This document shows positions 1-9,338 of a stretch of DNA of 64,000 nt, piece by piece. The stretch lies in assembly GCF_004345855.1 (NCBI RefSeq), contig NZ_SLXN01000009.1, positions 1 through 64,000 on the forward strand, read 5' to 3'. Under the pieces are notes generated by a model that ran no database searches, was not told where the DNA came from, and saw nothing but the letters and a program-made list of their open reading frames with translations. Source of the stretch: Sphingomonas sp. BK235. GTDB taxonomy: Bacteria; Pseudomonadota; Alphaproteobacteria; Sphingomonadales; Sphingomonadaceae. Every line of letters begins with the position of its first letter. The first letter of the stretch is position 1. A program made the translations under genes and the position numbers.

Positions 1-44
1 CCATGGTGCCGCGAGAGCAACGCGGGCGGCTCTCGCGGCGCGAT

Positions 45-314
45 GGATCCCGGGTCAAGGCTCTCCTGAGCTTGTCGAAGGGCCCGGGATGACGGGGGCA
101 AGCAGTTGCGCGACGATAAGCCTTTTTTGGGTCCGGTCCCGTGGATCCCGGACCAGGTCCGGGAAGACGGACGAGGAAAGGGCATCGCCGTGTTGCGCCC
201 CTCCGCCTTCCTTGATCCGTCATCCCGGACCTGTTCCGGGATCCACCGTGCCGCTCTTCCCGACGCCGGTGCTCCTGCGGACGGGTGGATCCCGGACCAA
301 GTCCGGGATGACGG
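45..314. repeat. Cluster of four REP-like palindromes
   Basis: Four copies of an imperfect palindrome with core GGATCCCGGACC..GGTCCGGGAT lie at about 45-95 (expanded, with a TGAGCTTGTCGAAG spacer), 141-170, 218-247 and 285-314, in alternating orientation. A fifth copy is at 42887-42917. Such intergenic palindromes are common in sphingomonads and resemble REP/BIME elements. The 15-mer GTGCTCCTGCGGACG at 269-283 also recurs elsewhere in the window. No coding capacity is credible here: reading frames across the cluster are repeat translations. Confidence 0.75.
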
Positions 315-333
315 ATGAGGAAACGGTACCGCG

Positions 334-412
334 CCCCACCGCCCCACCGCCCCGCCGCCCCCGTCGCAACGTCACCGCCCCATCGCCTCACCGCCCCACC
401 GCCCCATCACCG
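334..412. repeat. Low-complexity CACCGCCC tract
   Basis: Pyrimidine-rich degenerate tandem repeat of CCCACCG/CACCGCCC units in two blocks (about 334-361 and 373-412), directly upstream of the gene starting at 475. Together with the palindromes at 45-314 it accounts for the 474-base left end. I see no gene there, and no promoter I would defend. Confidence 0.6.
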
Positions 413-474
413 CGCGGCGCGCATACAGCGTCGGTTCACGCGCCGCGCGGCAGGGACGGGGGGAGAGGTAAGCG

Positions 475-1233
475 ATGACCGACACGCCCCCCCACCGCCC
501 CGGCGACGACGTCGCCGACGATCTGGCCGCCATCTTCGGGCCCGGCCGCCGCGAGGCGCCCCCCGCGTCCGGCCGCGCCGCGGCGCCGCCGCGGCGGCGC
601 GGCGTCGCGCTCGCCGCGCTGGGGACGCTCGGCGTGGCGGGGGCGGTGGTCGCGGGCGTGCTCGCGGGCACGCAGGCGATCGATCCCGCCGCCGTGCCCG
701 CCCCGCGCGCGCGCGTCGCCGCCGCCCGCCCCGCGGCCGTGGCCCCCGCGCGCGTCGTCGTGCCGCCCGCGCTGGCGCCCGCACCGCAGCTCGCCGCGGC
801 CACGCCGCCGGCCGAAGCCGACCCCGCGGCCCCGCGCAAGCAAGAGCCGAGCGCGCCGCCGTCCGCCACCCGCGTCGCCGCGCTCGCGCCGCCGCGCGCC
901 GGGAGCGGCGCGCCGCTGCGCGTGGAGACCAGCGCGCGCCCCCGCGCGGTGCGCGCCGCGCTGCCGCGCCGCGTGCGCTGCGGCGACGACGCTGCCTGCC
1001 TCGGCGAGCGGCTCTATGCCGCCGACGGCGCGGTCGCCGGCGCTTATGCCGAGGCGAGCGACGCCGGGGTGCGCGCGCGGCTGTTGCGCGCCTATCGCGG
1101 CGAGTGGCTGCGCGCGCGCGACATCGCCGCCGACGAGCCGCGCGAGGCATTGCGCGTCTATGCGATGATCGCCGCCGACCTGCGGATGCTGGCGGAGGAG
1201 AGCGACGCGCGCGCGCCCGAGCAATGGCAGTGA
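475..1233 (+). CDS. Hypothetical membrane-anchored protein
   Basis: 252 residues, not recognised. The start is an ATG with a good ribosome site (GGGAGAGG) 5 bases upstream. After a cytoplasmic N-terminus (1-42, basic RRRG just before the membrane) there is one hydrophobic segment (about 43-66), then an Ala/Pro-rich linker to about residue 155. A compact C-terminal domain (about 160-252) begins CGDDAACLGERLY and is rich in Ala, Arg and Asp/Glu helices. The C-terminal part, with two Cys near its start, looks a little like lysozyme-inhibitor LprI-type periplasmic domains, but this is only a weak resemblance. Its stop overlaps the start of the downstream phosphatase by 10 bases, so the two are probably co-translated. 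Confidence 0.7.
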   Translation: MTDTPPHRPGDDVADDLAAIFGPGRREAPPASGRAAAPPRRRGVALAALGTLGVAGAVVAGVLAGTQAIDPAAVPAPRARVAAARPAAVAPARVVVPPALAPAPQLAAATPPAEADPAAPRKQEPSAPPSATRVAALAPPRAGSGAPLRVETSARPRAVRAALPRRVRCGDDAACLGERLYAADGAVAGAYAEASDAGVRARLLRAYRGEWLRARDIAADEPREALRVYAMIAADLRMLAEESDARAPEQWQ

Positions 1234-1997
1234 CCGCGCTGCGCCACGCCACCCATGACGCCCCCGCGGGCGTCCGGCCGGGCGCGCGCCCGCTCTATGC
1301 GATCGGCGACGTCCACGGCCATTACGACCAGCTCCGCGCGCTGCTCGCCTGGGTCGCGCAGGACGCCACCGAGCGCTCGCCCGGCGCGCTGCCCGTGCTG
1401 GTGCTGTGCGGCGATTATGTCGATCGCGGCCCCGATACGCGGCGCGTGCTCGCCGCTCTGGTGTGGCTGACGCGATCGAGCGCGATCGACGTGCGGCTGC
1501 TCGAGGGCAATCACGAGGCGATGCTGCGCCAGTTCCTCGACCGGCCCGCGAGCAACGCGGCGTGGCTCGATTACGGCGGGATCGAGACGCTGCGCTCCTA
1601 TGGCGTCGCCGCGGACGCGCGCGACGATCCCGCGGCGCTGCGCGACGCGCTGCTCGACGCGATGCCGGTGTCGCATCACCAGCTGTTGCTGGGGCTCGCG
1701 CCGATGGAGCGCGTCGGCGGCTATGTCTTCGCGCACGCGGGGGTGCGCCCGGGCGTGGCGCTGCGCGACCAGGTGCGCGACGACCTGCTGTGGATCCGCG
1801 GCGACTTCCTCGATCACCCGCGCCCCGCCGAGGCGGTGGTGGTCCACGGCCATAGCTGGACCGACGACCGTCCCGTGATCCTGCCGCAGCGGATCGGGAT
1901 CGACACCGGCGTCTACGAGACCGGGGTGCTGACCGCGATCCGGCTCGACGAGGACGTGATCGAGGTGGTGCAGGCGGTCGGCGCGCCCGCGCCGTAG
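1224..1997 (+). CDS. Metallophosphatase, serine/threonine phosphatase-like
   Basis: 257 residues. The calcineurin-like metallophosphoesterase motifs are all present: GDVHGH (28-33), GDYVDRG (63-69), GNHE (95-98), an internal HAG and a late GHSW. They supply the Asp/His/Asn ligands of a two-metal centre. The family (lambda phosphatase, PrpA/PrpB, and diadenosine tetraphosphatase-like proteins) removes phosphate from phosphoproteins or nucleotides in the cytoplasm; the substrate here cannot be read from sequence. An open frame extends upstream over the preceding gene, but the ATG at 1224 places the first motif at the usual distance from the N-terminus and overlaps the previous stop. Confidence 0.88.
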   Translation: MAVTALRHATHDAPAGVRPGARPLYAIGDVHGHYDQLRALLAWVAQDATERSPGALPVLVLCGDYVDRGPDTRRVLAALVWLTRSSAIDVRLLEGNHEAMLRQFLDRPASNAAWLDYGGIETLRSYGVAADARDDPAALRDALLDAMPVSHHQLLLGLAPMERVGGYVFAHAGVRPGVALRDQVRDDLLWIRGDFLDHPRPAEAVVVHGHSWTDDRPVILPQRIGIDTGVYETGVLTAIRLDEDVIEVVQAVGAPAP

Positions 1998-2150
1998 CGC
2001 CTCCGCTCCGCCCGCGGCGAGCCCCGCTCCACCACGCTCCCATGTGGGGGAGGATAGCTCCGTCCCGCTCCACACCTGCGCCGTGCCGCCAAGGGCCGGC
2101 GCGCGCGGCTCCGTCCTGTCGTCGAACCATATCGACAAGAAGGGGCCTCC

Positions 2151-5100
2151 GTGTTGCGTCGACTGCTCGTTTCCTCCAGCCTGACCGCCCTGCTCGCGGG
2201 CGGCGGCGCCGCCGCGCAGACCGCGATCGACGCGCGCCAGACCGCGCCGGTGCGCACCGCCACCGCGCGCAACGGCGCGCGCGACGACGTCCGCATCGGT
2301 GCGACGGGCGCGGTGGTGCCGGGCGGCGGCGTGGCGGTGACGATCGACAGCGACAACCGGCTCGACAATGCCGGGCTGATCCAGATCACCGACGCCAACG
2401 ACGCCACCGCGATCCTGGCGCAGGACAATGTGCGCGGCGCGATCAGCAACAGCGGCAAGGTGATCGTCGACGAGACCTATGCCCCCGCCGACGCCGACAA
2501 GGACGGCGATCTCGACGGCCCGTTCGCGCAGGGCGCGCGCCGCTTCGGCATCCGCACCGCGGGGCGCTTCACCGGCACGATCGCGCAGAGCGGCGAGATC
2601 ACGGTGGAGGGCAACGACTCGGCCGGCATCCATCTCGGCGGCGCCACCGTCGGCAGCGTCACCCATGACGGCAAGACCAGCGTCACCGGCGACCGTTCGG
2701 TCGGCGTGCGGCTCGACTCGGTCAGCGGCGCGGTCACGCTCGGGGGCAGCATCACCGCGGTCGGCCAAAGCGCGGTCGGCGCGCGGCTCGACGGCGACGT
2801 CGGCGGCACGCTCACCGTCCAGGGCATGATCGGCGCGACCGGCTATCGCTACACCAGCCCGCCCGCGGGCGCGGCGCGGCTCGACGCCGACGACCTGCTC
2901 CAGGGCGGGTCCGCGCTGATCGTCGCGGGCGACGTCGCCGGCGGCGTGGTGCTAGGCGGCGCGACCGGCAAGGTCGCCGACGTGGTGAGCTATGGCGCCG
3001 CGCCCGCCATGCAGATCGGCGCGGCCAGTCGCGCGGTGACGATCGGCGCGGTCGCGGGGCGCACCCCCGCGGCGGGGCTGGTGATCGACGGCAAGGTGAC
3101 CGGCGACGGCGTCTATGGCGGCGTCGGCGCGACCGCGCTCGCGATCGGCGGGCTCGGCGGCGCGGTGACGGTGCAGAGCGGGGTCGCGGTCGGCGGCACC
3201 GTCCAGGCCGGGGCGAGCAACGCCGACGCCACCGCGATCCGCCTCGGCGCCGGCGCCGCCACCCCCGAGCTGCGCGTCACCGGATCGGTGGTCGCGGCGG
3301 CGAGCGGCGGCGCGACCCGCGCCACCGCGGTGCTGGTGGAGGCGGGCGCGACGCTGCCCGCGCTGCGCAACGGCGGGACGATCCGCGCCGCGGCGGGCAG
3401 CGCCGCGACCGCGGTGCTCGACCGCTCGGGCACGCTTGTGCTGGTGGAGAACAGCGGCGCGATCGGCGCGACCGGCGCCACCGCCAATGTCGCGATCGAC
3501 CTGTCGGCCAACACCGCGGGCGCGACCGTGCGCCAGATCGCCGGCGCGAGCGGTGCCGCCGCCCCCGCGATCGCGGGCGCGATCCGCTTCGGCAGCGGCG
3601 ACGACCTGCTCGACGTCAGCGCCGGCACGGTCGCGGGCGACGTCGCCTTCGGCGCGGGCAACAACCGGCTGACCCTGTCGGGCAACGCCGCTTATGGCGG
3701 CACCGCGACCTTCGCGGGCGGCGCGGACACGATCGCGATCGGCGGCACCGCGCGCTTCGCGGGCACCGCCGATCTGGGCGGCGGCGCCGACCGGCTGTTG
3801 ATCGCCGACAAGGGCGTGTTCGCCGGCCGGCTGCTCAACGCCGCCAATGCCGCGGTCAGCGTCGCCGCGGGCGGCGGCACCTTCGCGCCGAGCGGCGCCA
3901 CCAGCATCGCCGCGCTCGACCTCGGCGCGCAATCGGTGCTGAGCGTCGGGCTCGACCGCAGCAATCCCGGCGCCAACCTGATCCAGGTCGCGGGCGCGAC
4001 CGTGATCGGCGCCGACACCAAATTGGCGCTGCGCGTGCTCGGCGGCAGCGACGTGGCGGGCCGCTATGTCGTGCTCACCTCGGGGTCGCTGACCGGCGCG
4101 GCCAATCTGTCGCTCACCACCGAGAACGTGCCCTTCCTCTACAAGGGCGCGCTGGTCACCGATCTGCCCAACCAGATCGCGGTGGACGTGAAGCGCAAGG
4201 CGACCGGCGAGCTCGGCTTCAACCGCGCGCAGGCCAGCGCCTTCGACGCGATCGACGGCGCGATCGGGCGCGACGCGCAGGTCGCCGCCGCGATCCGCGG
4301 GCTGTACGACGGCGACGCCTTCCGCGGCGCGGTCGACCAGATGCTGCCCAATTATGCCGGCGGCGTGTTCGAGGGCGTGACGCTCGGCTCGCGCGCCGCC
4401 GCGCGCCAGCTGCTCGAGCCCGCGGGACGCTTCACCGAGGAGGGCGGCTGGGGTGCCTGGCTCAGCCCGCTCGGCTGGGACGCGTCCAAGCAGACGCGCG
4501 ACACGTTGCGCTACGACGTCAGCGGCTGGGGCCTGACCGGCGGGCTGGAGCGCAAGTCGGCGATCGGCAATCTCGGCGTGTCGCTGACCTATCTGTCGGG
4601 TCGCGACGGCGAGGGGGTGGCGCTCAACCGCGTCGACCACACGCAATATGAGCTCGCCGGCCATTGGCGCGGCCATTGGGGCGGGTTCGCCGCGAGCGCG
4701 CGCGCCGCGGCGGCGTGGATCTCGCTCGACAGCGTCCGCCGCTTCGACGGCACGGTCGGCACCGACACGGTCAGCCGCCGCGCCACCGCCGACTGGAACG
4801 CGCAGCTCTACTCGGGCGCCGCTTCGGTATCCTATGAGCAGGCGCTGGCGCGCGTCACGCTGCGCCCGACGCTGGCGCTCGATTATTACCGGCTCAACGA
4901 GGATTCCTATCGCGAACAGGGCGGGGGCAGCGCGATGGACCTCACCGTGCGCGCGCGCCGCAGCGACGAGCTGGCGGTGACCGCCAGCCTCGCCGCCGGG
5001 CTCAACTTCGGCGGATCGAACCGCTACGACCAATGGAGCCGGCTCGAGCTCGAGGGCGGCTGGCGCGAGCGCGTCGCCGGCGCGCTCGGGCGCACCACCG

Positions 5101-5282
5101 CCAGCTTCGCCGACGGCCCCGCCTTCACGCTCGATCCCGAGCGGCGCGACGGCGGCTGGGTCGCCAAGGCGCGCGCGGTGACCGGCACCACCGAGGTCCG
5201 GCTCAGCGGCGAGGCCGCCGCGGAGCATCGTTTCGGCGACGTCGCGCTGGCCGCGCGCGCCGCCCTCCAGTTCGCCTTCTAG
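2151..5282 (+). CDS. Autotransporter (type Va) outer-membrane protein
   Basis: 1043 residues starting at GTG. A signal peptide (1-22, ending AAAQ) is followed by a long Gly/Ala/Thr/Val-rich passenger of short beta repeats (about 25-680) typical of a parallel beta-helix. An alpha-helical linker (about 690-760, NRAQASAFDAIDGAI) leads to a C-terminal beta-barrel (about 770-1043) ending in Phe (LQFAF). The barrel should insert through the BAM complex and display the passenger on the cell surface. No protease triad or adhesin motif is visible, so the passenger function is unknown. Two stem-loops follow the stop, so it is probably transcribed separately from the FecI gene behind it. Confidence 0.85.
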   Translation: MLRRLLVSSSLTALLAGGGAAAQTAIDARQTAPVRTATARNGARDDVRIGATGAVVPGGGVAVTIDSDNRLDNAGLIQITDANDATAILAQDNVRGAISNSGKVIVDETYAPADADKDGDLDGPFAQGARRFGIRTAGRFTGTIAQSGEITVEGNDSAGIHLGGATVGSVTHDGKTSVTGDRSVGVRLDSVSGAVTLGGSITAVGQSAVGARLDGDVGGTLTVQGMIGATGYRYTSPPAGAARLDADDLLQGGSALIVAGDVAGGVVLGGATGKVADVVSYGAAPAMQIGAASRAVTIGAVAGRTPAAGLVIDGKVTGDGVYGGVGATALAIGGLGGAVTVQSGVAVGGTVQAGASNADATAIRLGAGAATPELRVTGSVVAAASGGATRATAVLVEAGATLPALRNGGTIRAAAGSAATAVLDRSGTLVLVENSGAIGATGATANVAIDLSANTAGATVRQIAGASGAAAPAIAGAIRFGSGDDLLDVSAGTVAGDVAFGAGNNRLTLSGNAAYGGTATFAGGADTIAIGGTARFAGTADLGGGADRLLIADKGVFAGRLLNAANAAVSVAAGGGTFAPSGATSIAALDLGAQSVLSVGLDRSNPGANLIQVAGATVIGADTKLALRVLGGSDVAGRYVVLTSGSLTGAANLSLTTENVPFLYKGALVTDLPNQIAVDVKRKATGELGFNRAQASAFDAIDGAIGRDAQVAAAIRGLYDGDAFRGAVDQMLPNYAGGVFEGVTLGSRAAARQLLEPAGRFTEEGGWGAWLSPLGWDASKQTRDTLRYDVSGWGLTGGLERKSAIGNLGVSLTYLSGRDGEGVALNRVDHTQYELAGHWRGHWGGFAASARAAAAWISLDSVRRFDGTVGTDTVSRRATADWNAQLYSGAASVSYEQALARVTLRPTLALDYYRLNEDSYREQGGGSAMDLTVRARRSDELAVTASLAAGLNFGGSNRYDQWSRLELEGGWRERVAGALGRTTASFADGPAFTLDPERRDGGWVAKARAVTGTTEVRLSGEAAAEHRFGDVALAARAALQFAF

Positions 5283-5287
5283 GCGAA

Positions 5288-5316
5288 TCGCACGTGTATC
5301 CCCCCGTCACGTGCGA
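5288..5316 (+). terminator. Stem-loop after the autotransporter gene
   Basis: Perfect 9-bp inverted repeat TCGCACGTG (5288-5296) and CACGTGCGA (5308-5316) with an 11-base loop, beginning 6 bases after the stop codon. There is no T-run directly after it, but a second hairpin follows. Confidence 0.45.
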
Positions 5317-5322
5317 ACTACG

Positions 5323-5365
5323 GGAGCTCCATCCGTCCATCAGCGGGTGGAGCTCCTTCTCTCTT
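5323..5365 (+). terminator. Second stem-loop with pyrimidine tail
   Basis: Perfect 9-bp inverted repeat GGAGCTCCA (5323-5331) and TGGAGCTCC (5348-5356), 16-base loop, followed by TTCTCTCTT. With the hairpin at 5288-5316 it probably ends the autotransporter transcript. It could instead act in the leader of the sigma-factor gene. Confidence 0.5.
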
Positions 5366-5419
5366 CGCGCCGCGACCGCTAGGGACGTGCTGTTCCCGCG
5401 ACCACAGACAGTGAAATCC

Positions 5420-5908
5420 ATGCCCCCCAATGGGCTCGAAGCCGTCTATCTCGCCCATCGCGACCGTCTGGTCCGCTTCCTCGTCGCGCGCGGTGCGGGC
5501 GACGCGGCGGAGGACCTGTTGCAGGAGCTGTGGATCAAGGTGTCGCAGCGCGCCACCGGGCCGGTCGAGCGCCCGCTCTCCTATCTGTACCGCGCCGCCG
5601 ACACGCTGATGATCGATCGCCACCGCGCGCGCACCCAGGCGCGCGCGCGCGACACCGCCTGGAGCGAGCTGAGCGCGACCGAGCCGCTGTCGGGCGAGCG
5701 CGTCGTCGCCGCGCGGCAGGAGGTGGCGCGCGTCGCGGCGGTGCTCGCCGGGCTGGGCGCGCGGCGCGAGGCGGTGTTCCGCCGCGCGCGGCTCGACGGC
5801 GTGCCGCAGCGCCAGATCGCCGCCGAACTCGGCGTCAGCCTCAGCACGGTGGAAGCCGACCTGCGCGTCGCGTGCCGCGCGCTGGCCGCACTGAAGGACG
5901 AATCATGA
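5420..5908 (+). CDS. ECF sigma factor, FecI type
   Basis: 162 residues. Sigma region 2 lies at about 10-70 (YLAHRDRLVRFLVARG, then LLQELWIKV) and region 4 at about 105-155, with the helix-turn-helix QRQIAAELGVSLSTVEADL. The FecI family recruits RNA polymerase to promoters of TonB-receptor genes when released by its FecR partner. The FecR gene starts at the overlapping ATGA and a receptor with a signalling domain follows, so the whole signalling relay is present. ATG at 5420 is chosen; an in-frame GTG at 5411 is possible. Neither has a strong ribosome site. Confidence 0.88.
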   Translation: MPPNGLEAVYLAHRDRLVRFLVARGAGDAAEDLLQELWIKVSQRATGPVERPLSYLYRAADTLMIDRHRARTQARARDTAWSELSATEPLSGERVVAARQEVARVAAVLAGLGARREAVFRRARLDGVPQRQIAAELGVSLSTVEADLRVACRALAALKDES

Positions 5909-6843
5909 CCGCATCGCAGCACGATGACGCGCGCCACGCGGCGGTGGACTGGGCCGCGCGCGTCGCCGATCCCGCGTTCGACGACTGGGACGCCTTCACC
6001 GACTGGCTCGAGGCCGATCCCGCGCATGCCGCGCGCTATGACGCGGCGGTGGCCGCGCTGGCCGCGGTCGAGGCGGAGGTGGCGCGGCTCCCCGCCGCCA
6101 CCACCACGGTCGCGGCGCCGCTGCGCGCCGCGCCGCGGCGGCGCGCGCCGCGCTGGCTCGGCGGCGCGGTCGCGGCGGGGCTGCTCGGCGCGATCGGCCT
6201 GACCGCCTGGCAGGAACGCGCGCGCCCCTATGCGGTGGAGACCGCGGCGGGCGAGCAGCGCCGCGTCGCGCTCGCCGACGGCAGCGTGCTGCTGCTCGCG
6301 GGCGGGTCGCGCGTCGCGCTCGATCAGGCCGACCAGCGCCGCGCCTCGGTCGAGCGCGGCGAGGTGCTGTTCCGCGTCCGCCACGATCCCGCGCGCCCGT
6401 TCCGCGTCGCCGCGGGTGACCTGGCGCTCACCGATCTCGGCACCGTGTTCGACGTCAAGCGGGCGGGCGCGGTGACCCGCGTCGCGGTGGCGGAGGGCGC
6501 GGTGCTGGTCGACCCCGACGGCGCCGCGCTGCGGCTCGACCCCGGCGAGGCGGTGAGCGCGCGCGGCGACCGGCTGGTCCGCGGGCTCACCGCGGTGGCC
6601 GATGTCGGCGCGTGGCGCGACGGGCGGCTCGCCTATGACGGCGCGCCGCTGTCCGAGGTGGCGGCGGACCTGTCGCGCCAGCTCGGCCGTCGCGTCGCGG
6701 TGGTCCCCGCGGTCGCGGCGCGGCCGTTTCGCGGCACGCTCGAGCTGGCGCGGCTGCGCGGCGACCCCGCGGCGCTGGGCGCGCTGCTCGACGTCCATGT
6801 CCGCGCCGGCCCCGCCGGCTGGACGCTGGAGCCGCGCGAGTGA
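5905..6843 (+). CDS. FecR-type anti-sigma regulator
   Basis: 312 residues. The N-terminal cytoplasmic DUF4880-type domain (about 12-50, AVDWAARVADPAFDDWDAF) binds the sigma factor. A basic stretch and one membrane helix (about 81-100) follow, then the periplasmic FecR domain (about 105-215, with LADGSVLLLAGGSRVAL) and a C-terminal DUF4974-like domain. The role is to pass the signal from the receptor's STN domain to the sigma factor. ATG overlaps the FecI stop (ATGA), and its own TGA overlaps the GTG of the receptor, so all three proteins are translationally coupled. Confidence 0.9.
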   Translation: MTASQHDDARHAAVDWAARVADPAFDDWDAFTDWLEADPAHAARYDAAVAALAAVEAEVARLPAATTTVAAPLRAAPRRRAPRWLGGAVAAGLLGAIGLTAWQERARPYAVETAAGEQRRVALADGSVLLLAGGSRVALDQADQRRASVERGEVLFRVRHDPARPFRVAAGDLALTDLGTVFDVKRAGAVTRVAVAEGAVLVDPDGAALRLDPGEAVSARGDRLVRGLTAVADVGAWRDGRLAYDGAPLSEVAADLSRQLGRRVAVVPAVAARPFRGTLELARLRGDPAALGALLDVHVRAGPAGWTLEPRE

Positions 6844-9314
6844 GTCCAGCGGGGGGTGCCGATCACCTCCCGGCCCCGGCCGCGGCCGGGTGGCGTGCGC
6901 GCGGGCTCGCGCCGCATGCGCGGCGGGCGCTCGTCTGGGCGGCGCCGGTCGCGCTGGTCTGGGGCGCGCCCGCGGCGGCGCAGACGGTGTGGCTCGACCT
7001 GCCCGCCGCCCCGCTCGGCGAGCAGGTGATCGCGCTGGGGCGCGCCGCGCGGGTCAGCGTGGTGGTGCCCGATCCCGCGCTGTGGCGGCGCCGCGTCCCC
7101 GCGCTGCGCGGGCGCTATGACGCGGCGGGGGCGCTCGCCGCGATCGCGCGCGTCGCGGGCGCGCGCGCCGAGCCGCTCGGCGCCGCGGGCTGGCGGCTCG
7201 TCCCGGCGGCGCCGCGCCCGGCGCGCGCGCGCGTCACGCCTCCGCCGACGCCGCTGCCCCCGCCGCCCCCGCCCGCGGACGTGATCGTCACCGCGAGCAA
7301 GCGCGACACCCCGCGCGACCGGTTCGCGGGCGACACCCACCGCGTCGACGGCGCGACGCTCGCGCTCGGCGGCGTCGGCGGCACCGAGCGGCTGACCCAG
7401 CGGCTCGCCAGCGTCGCCTCGACCTATCTCGGCGCGGGGCGCAACAAGCTGTTCATCCGCGGCATCGCCGATTCGAGCTTCACCGGCCCGACCCAGGCGA
7501 CCGTGGGCCAGTATCTCGGCGACCTGCGGCTGAGCTACAACGCGCCCGACCCCGACCTGCGCCTCGCCGACCTCGCCGCGGTGGAGGTGCTCGAGGGGCC
7601 GCAGGGTACGCTGTACGGCGCCGGCTCGCTCGGCGGGCTGATCCGGCTCGTCCCCAACGCGCCCGACCTCGCCGCCAGTTATGGCAGCGCGACGCTGGGC
7701 GGCGCGCTCACCGCGCATGGCGCGCCCGGGGTCGACGCGCAGGCGACGCTCAACCTGCCGCTGGTCGGGGACCGGCTCGGGCTGCGGCTGGTCGGCACCG
7801 CGGCGAGCGAGGGCGGCTATATCGACAAGCCCGCGCGCGGGCGCGACGACGTCAACCGCACGCGCATCCATGGCGGGCGCGCCGCCGCGCTGCTGCGGCT
7901 CGGCGACGGCTGGAGCGCCGAGCTGATCGCGGTGGGCCAGCGGATCCGCGGCGCCGACAGCCAATATGCCGATCGCGCCGCGCCGCCGCTGACGCGCGAC
8001 GCCGCGGTGGCGGAAGGGTTCGGCGCCGATTTCGCGCAGGGCCAGCTGGTGCTCGACGGGCGGCTCGGCGCGGTGCGGCTGCGCTCCACCACCGGGGTGA
8101 CCGCGCACGACCTCACCGAACGCTATGACGCCACCCCGCCGGGCGGCGCGCCCCGGCTCTTCGCCCAGGCCAATCGCACGCGCATGACCGCCAATGAGAC
8201 GCGGCTGTGGCAGGCGGCGCCCGACGGCTCGGGCTGGCTCGCGGGGTTCAGCTATGTCGCCAACGACACGCGGCTGCGGCGGCTGTTCGGCGCGCCCGAC
8301 GCGCTCGCGCCGACCACCGGGGTGACCAACCGCGTCGACGAGACCACCGTCTATGGCGAGGCGGGGGTGCGGCTGCTGCCGGGGCTGCTCACCTCGGCGG
8401 GGCTGCGCGTGACGCGCAGCGTGCTGAGCGGCGCGGGCGAGGATCTGGCGCTGTTCGCGCGCGCCGACGCGCGCGCCGCCTCGGCACGGCGCGCGCAGAC
8501 GATCGCGTTGCCCGCCGCGGCGGCGGTGATCGACCTCGCCCCCGCCACCAACCTGTTCCTGCGCTACCAGCAGGGGTTCCGCCCCGGCGGGATCGCGATC
8601 GACGGCGATTTCGTCCGCCGCTTCCGCAACGACCGCGTCGCCACGATCGAGGCGGGGCTGCGCCGCGGGCGGCCGCGGCGCGACCGGTTCGACGCCGCGA
8701 TCACGGTGGCGCGCACCGCCTGGCACGATATCCAGGCCGATTTCATCGACCCCTCGGGGCTGCCCACCACCGCCAATGTCGGCGACGGGCGGCTGTGGAC
8801 GGTCGAGGCCAATGCCGGGGCGATGCCGCTCCCCGGGCTGCGGCTGGAGGCGGCGGCGACCTTCAACGACAGCGTGATCGACGAGCCCGCCTATGATCTG
8901 GTGATCGCGCTGGCGGCGGGCGGCGGGGGCGGCGATCTCGCGCTGGCGCGCGCCGAGGTGCTCGCGCGGCTGCGCCAGATCCCCAATATCGCGCGCGTCA
9001 CCGCGCGGCTGGGGGCGGGCTATGAGGGCGTGGTCGCGGGGCGCGCGCTGACGCTCGACGGCTGGCTGCGCTATGTCGGGCGGTCGCGGCTCGGGGTCGG
9101 GCCGGTGCTCGGCCAGGCGCAGGGCGATTATGTCGACACCGGGCTGACCGCGCGGCTGCGCTTCGGCGCGGTGGCGCTGAGCGCCGGGGTGACCAACCTG
9201 CTCGACGTGCGCGGCAACCGCTTCGCGCTGGGCACGCCGTTCGTGACCGGGCGCGACCAGGTCACCCCGTTGCGCCCGCGCACGCTGCGGATCGGCGTCG
9301 ACGCGGCCTTCTGA
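6840..9314 (+). CDS. TonB-dependent receptor with STN signalling domain
   Basis: 824 residues from a GTG that overlaps the FecR stop. After a long N-terminus and signal peptide (cleavage near AAAQT, residue 48) comes an STN (secretin/TonB N-terminal) domain, about 50-123, then a Pro-rich hinge. The TonB box/plug starts at about 140 (DVIVTASKR), and the plug carries the usual VEVLEGPQGTLYGAGSLGG. The 22-strand barrel runs to the terminal Phe (VDAAF). Presence of the STN domain marks it as a transducer: ligand binding signals to FecR and so to FecI. The plug resembles siderophore/heme-type receptors more than the sugar-type ones elsewhere in this window, but the ligand is unknown. Confidence 0.9.
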   Translation: MSPAGGADHLPAPAAAGWRARGLAPHARRALVWAAPVALVWGAPAAAQTVWLDLPAAPLGEQVIALGRAARVSVVVPDPALWRRRVPALRGRYDAAGALAAIARVAGARAEPLGAAGWRLVPAAPRPARARVTPPPTPLPPPPPPADVIVTASKRDTPRDRFAGDTHRVDGATLALGGVGGTERLTQRLASVASTYLGAGRNKLFIRGIADSSFTGPTQATVGQYLGDLRLSYNAPDPDLRLADLAAVEVLEGPQGTLYGAGSLGGLIRLVPNAPDLAASYGSATLGGALTAHGAPGVDAQATLNLPLVGDRLGLRLVGTAASEGGYIDKPARGRDDVNRTRIHGGRAAALLRLGDGWSAELIAVGQRIRGADSQYADRAAPPLTRDAAVAEGFGADFAQGQLVLDGRLGAVRLRSTTGVTAHDLTERYDATPPGGAPRLFAQANRTRMTANETRLWQAAPDGSGWLAGFSYVANDTRLRRLFGAPDALAPTTGVTNRVDETTVYGEAGVRLLPGLLTSAGLRVTRSVLSGAGEDLALFARADARAASARRAQTIALPAAAAVIDLAPATNLFLRYQQGFRPGGIAIDGDFVRRFRNDRVATIEAGLRRGRPRRDRFDAAITVARTAWHDIQADFIDPSGLPTTANVGDGRLWTVEANAGAMPLPGLRLEAAATFNDSVIDEPAYDLVIALAAGGGGGDLALARAEVLARLRQIPNIARVTARLGAGYEGVVAGRALTLDGWLRYVGRSRLGVGPVLGQAQGDYVDTGLTARLRFGAVALSAGVTNLLDVRGNRFALGTPFVTGRDQVTPLRPRTLRIGVDAAF

Positions 9315-9338
9315 GCGGGACCGGCCGCGCCGGCGCGA

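Noticed and set aside
89..478. Frames across the left-end repeats
   Set aside because: They translate REP palindromes and CACCGCCC repeats and give repeated GSRTKSGMTDEE-type peptides; not a gene.
436..2130. Long minus-strand frame over the first two genes
   Set aside because: Low-complexity Arg/Ala/Gly translation; the plus strand has motif-bearing genes here.
2952..5228. 758-codon frame antisense to the autotransporter barrel and passenger
   Set aside because: Composition dominated by Arg/Ala/Gly/Glu from a Gly/Ala-rich sense strand; no domain.
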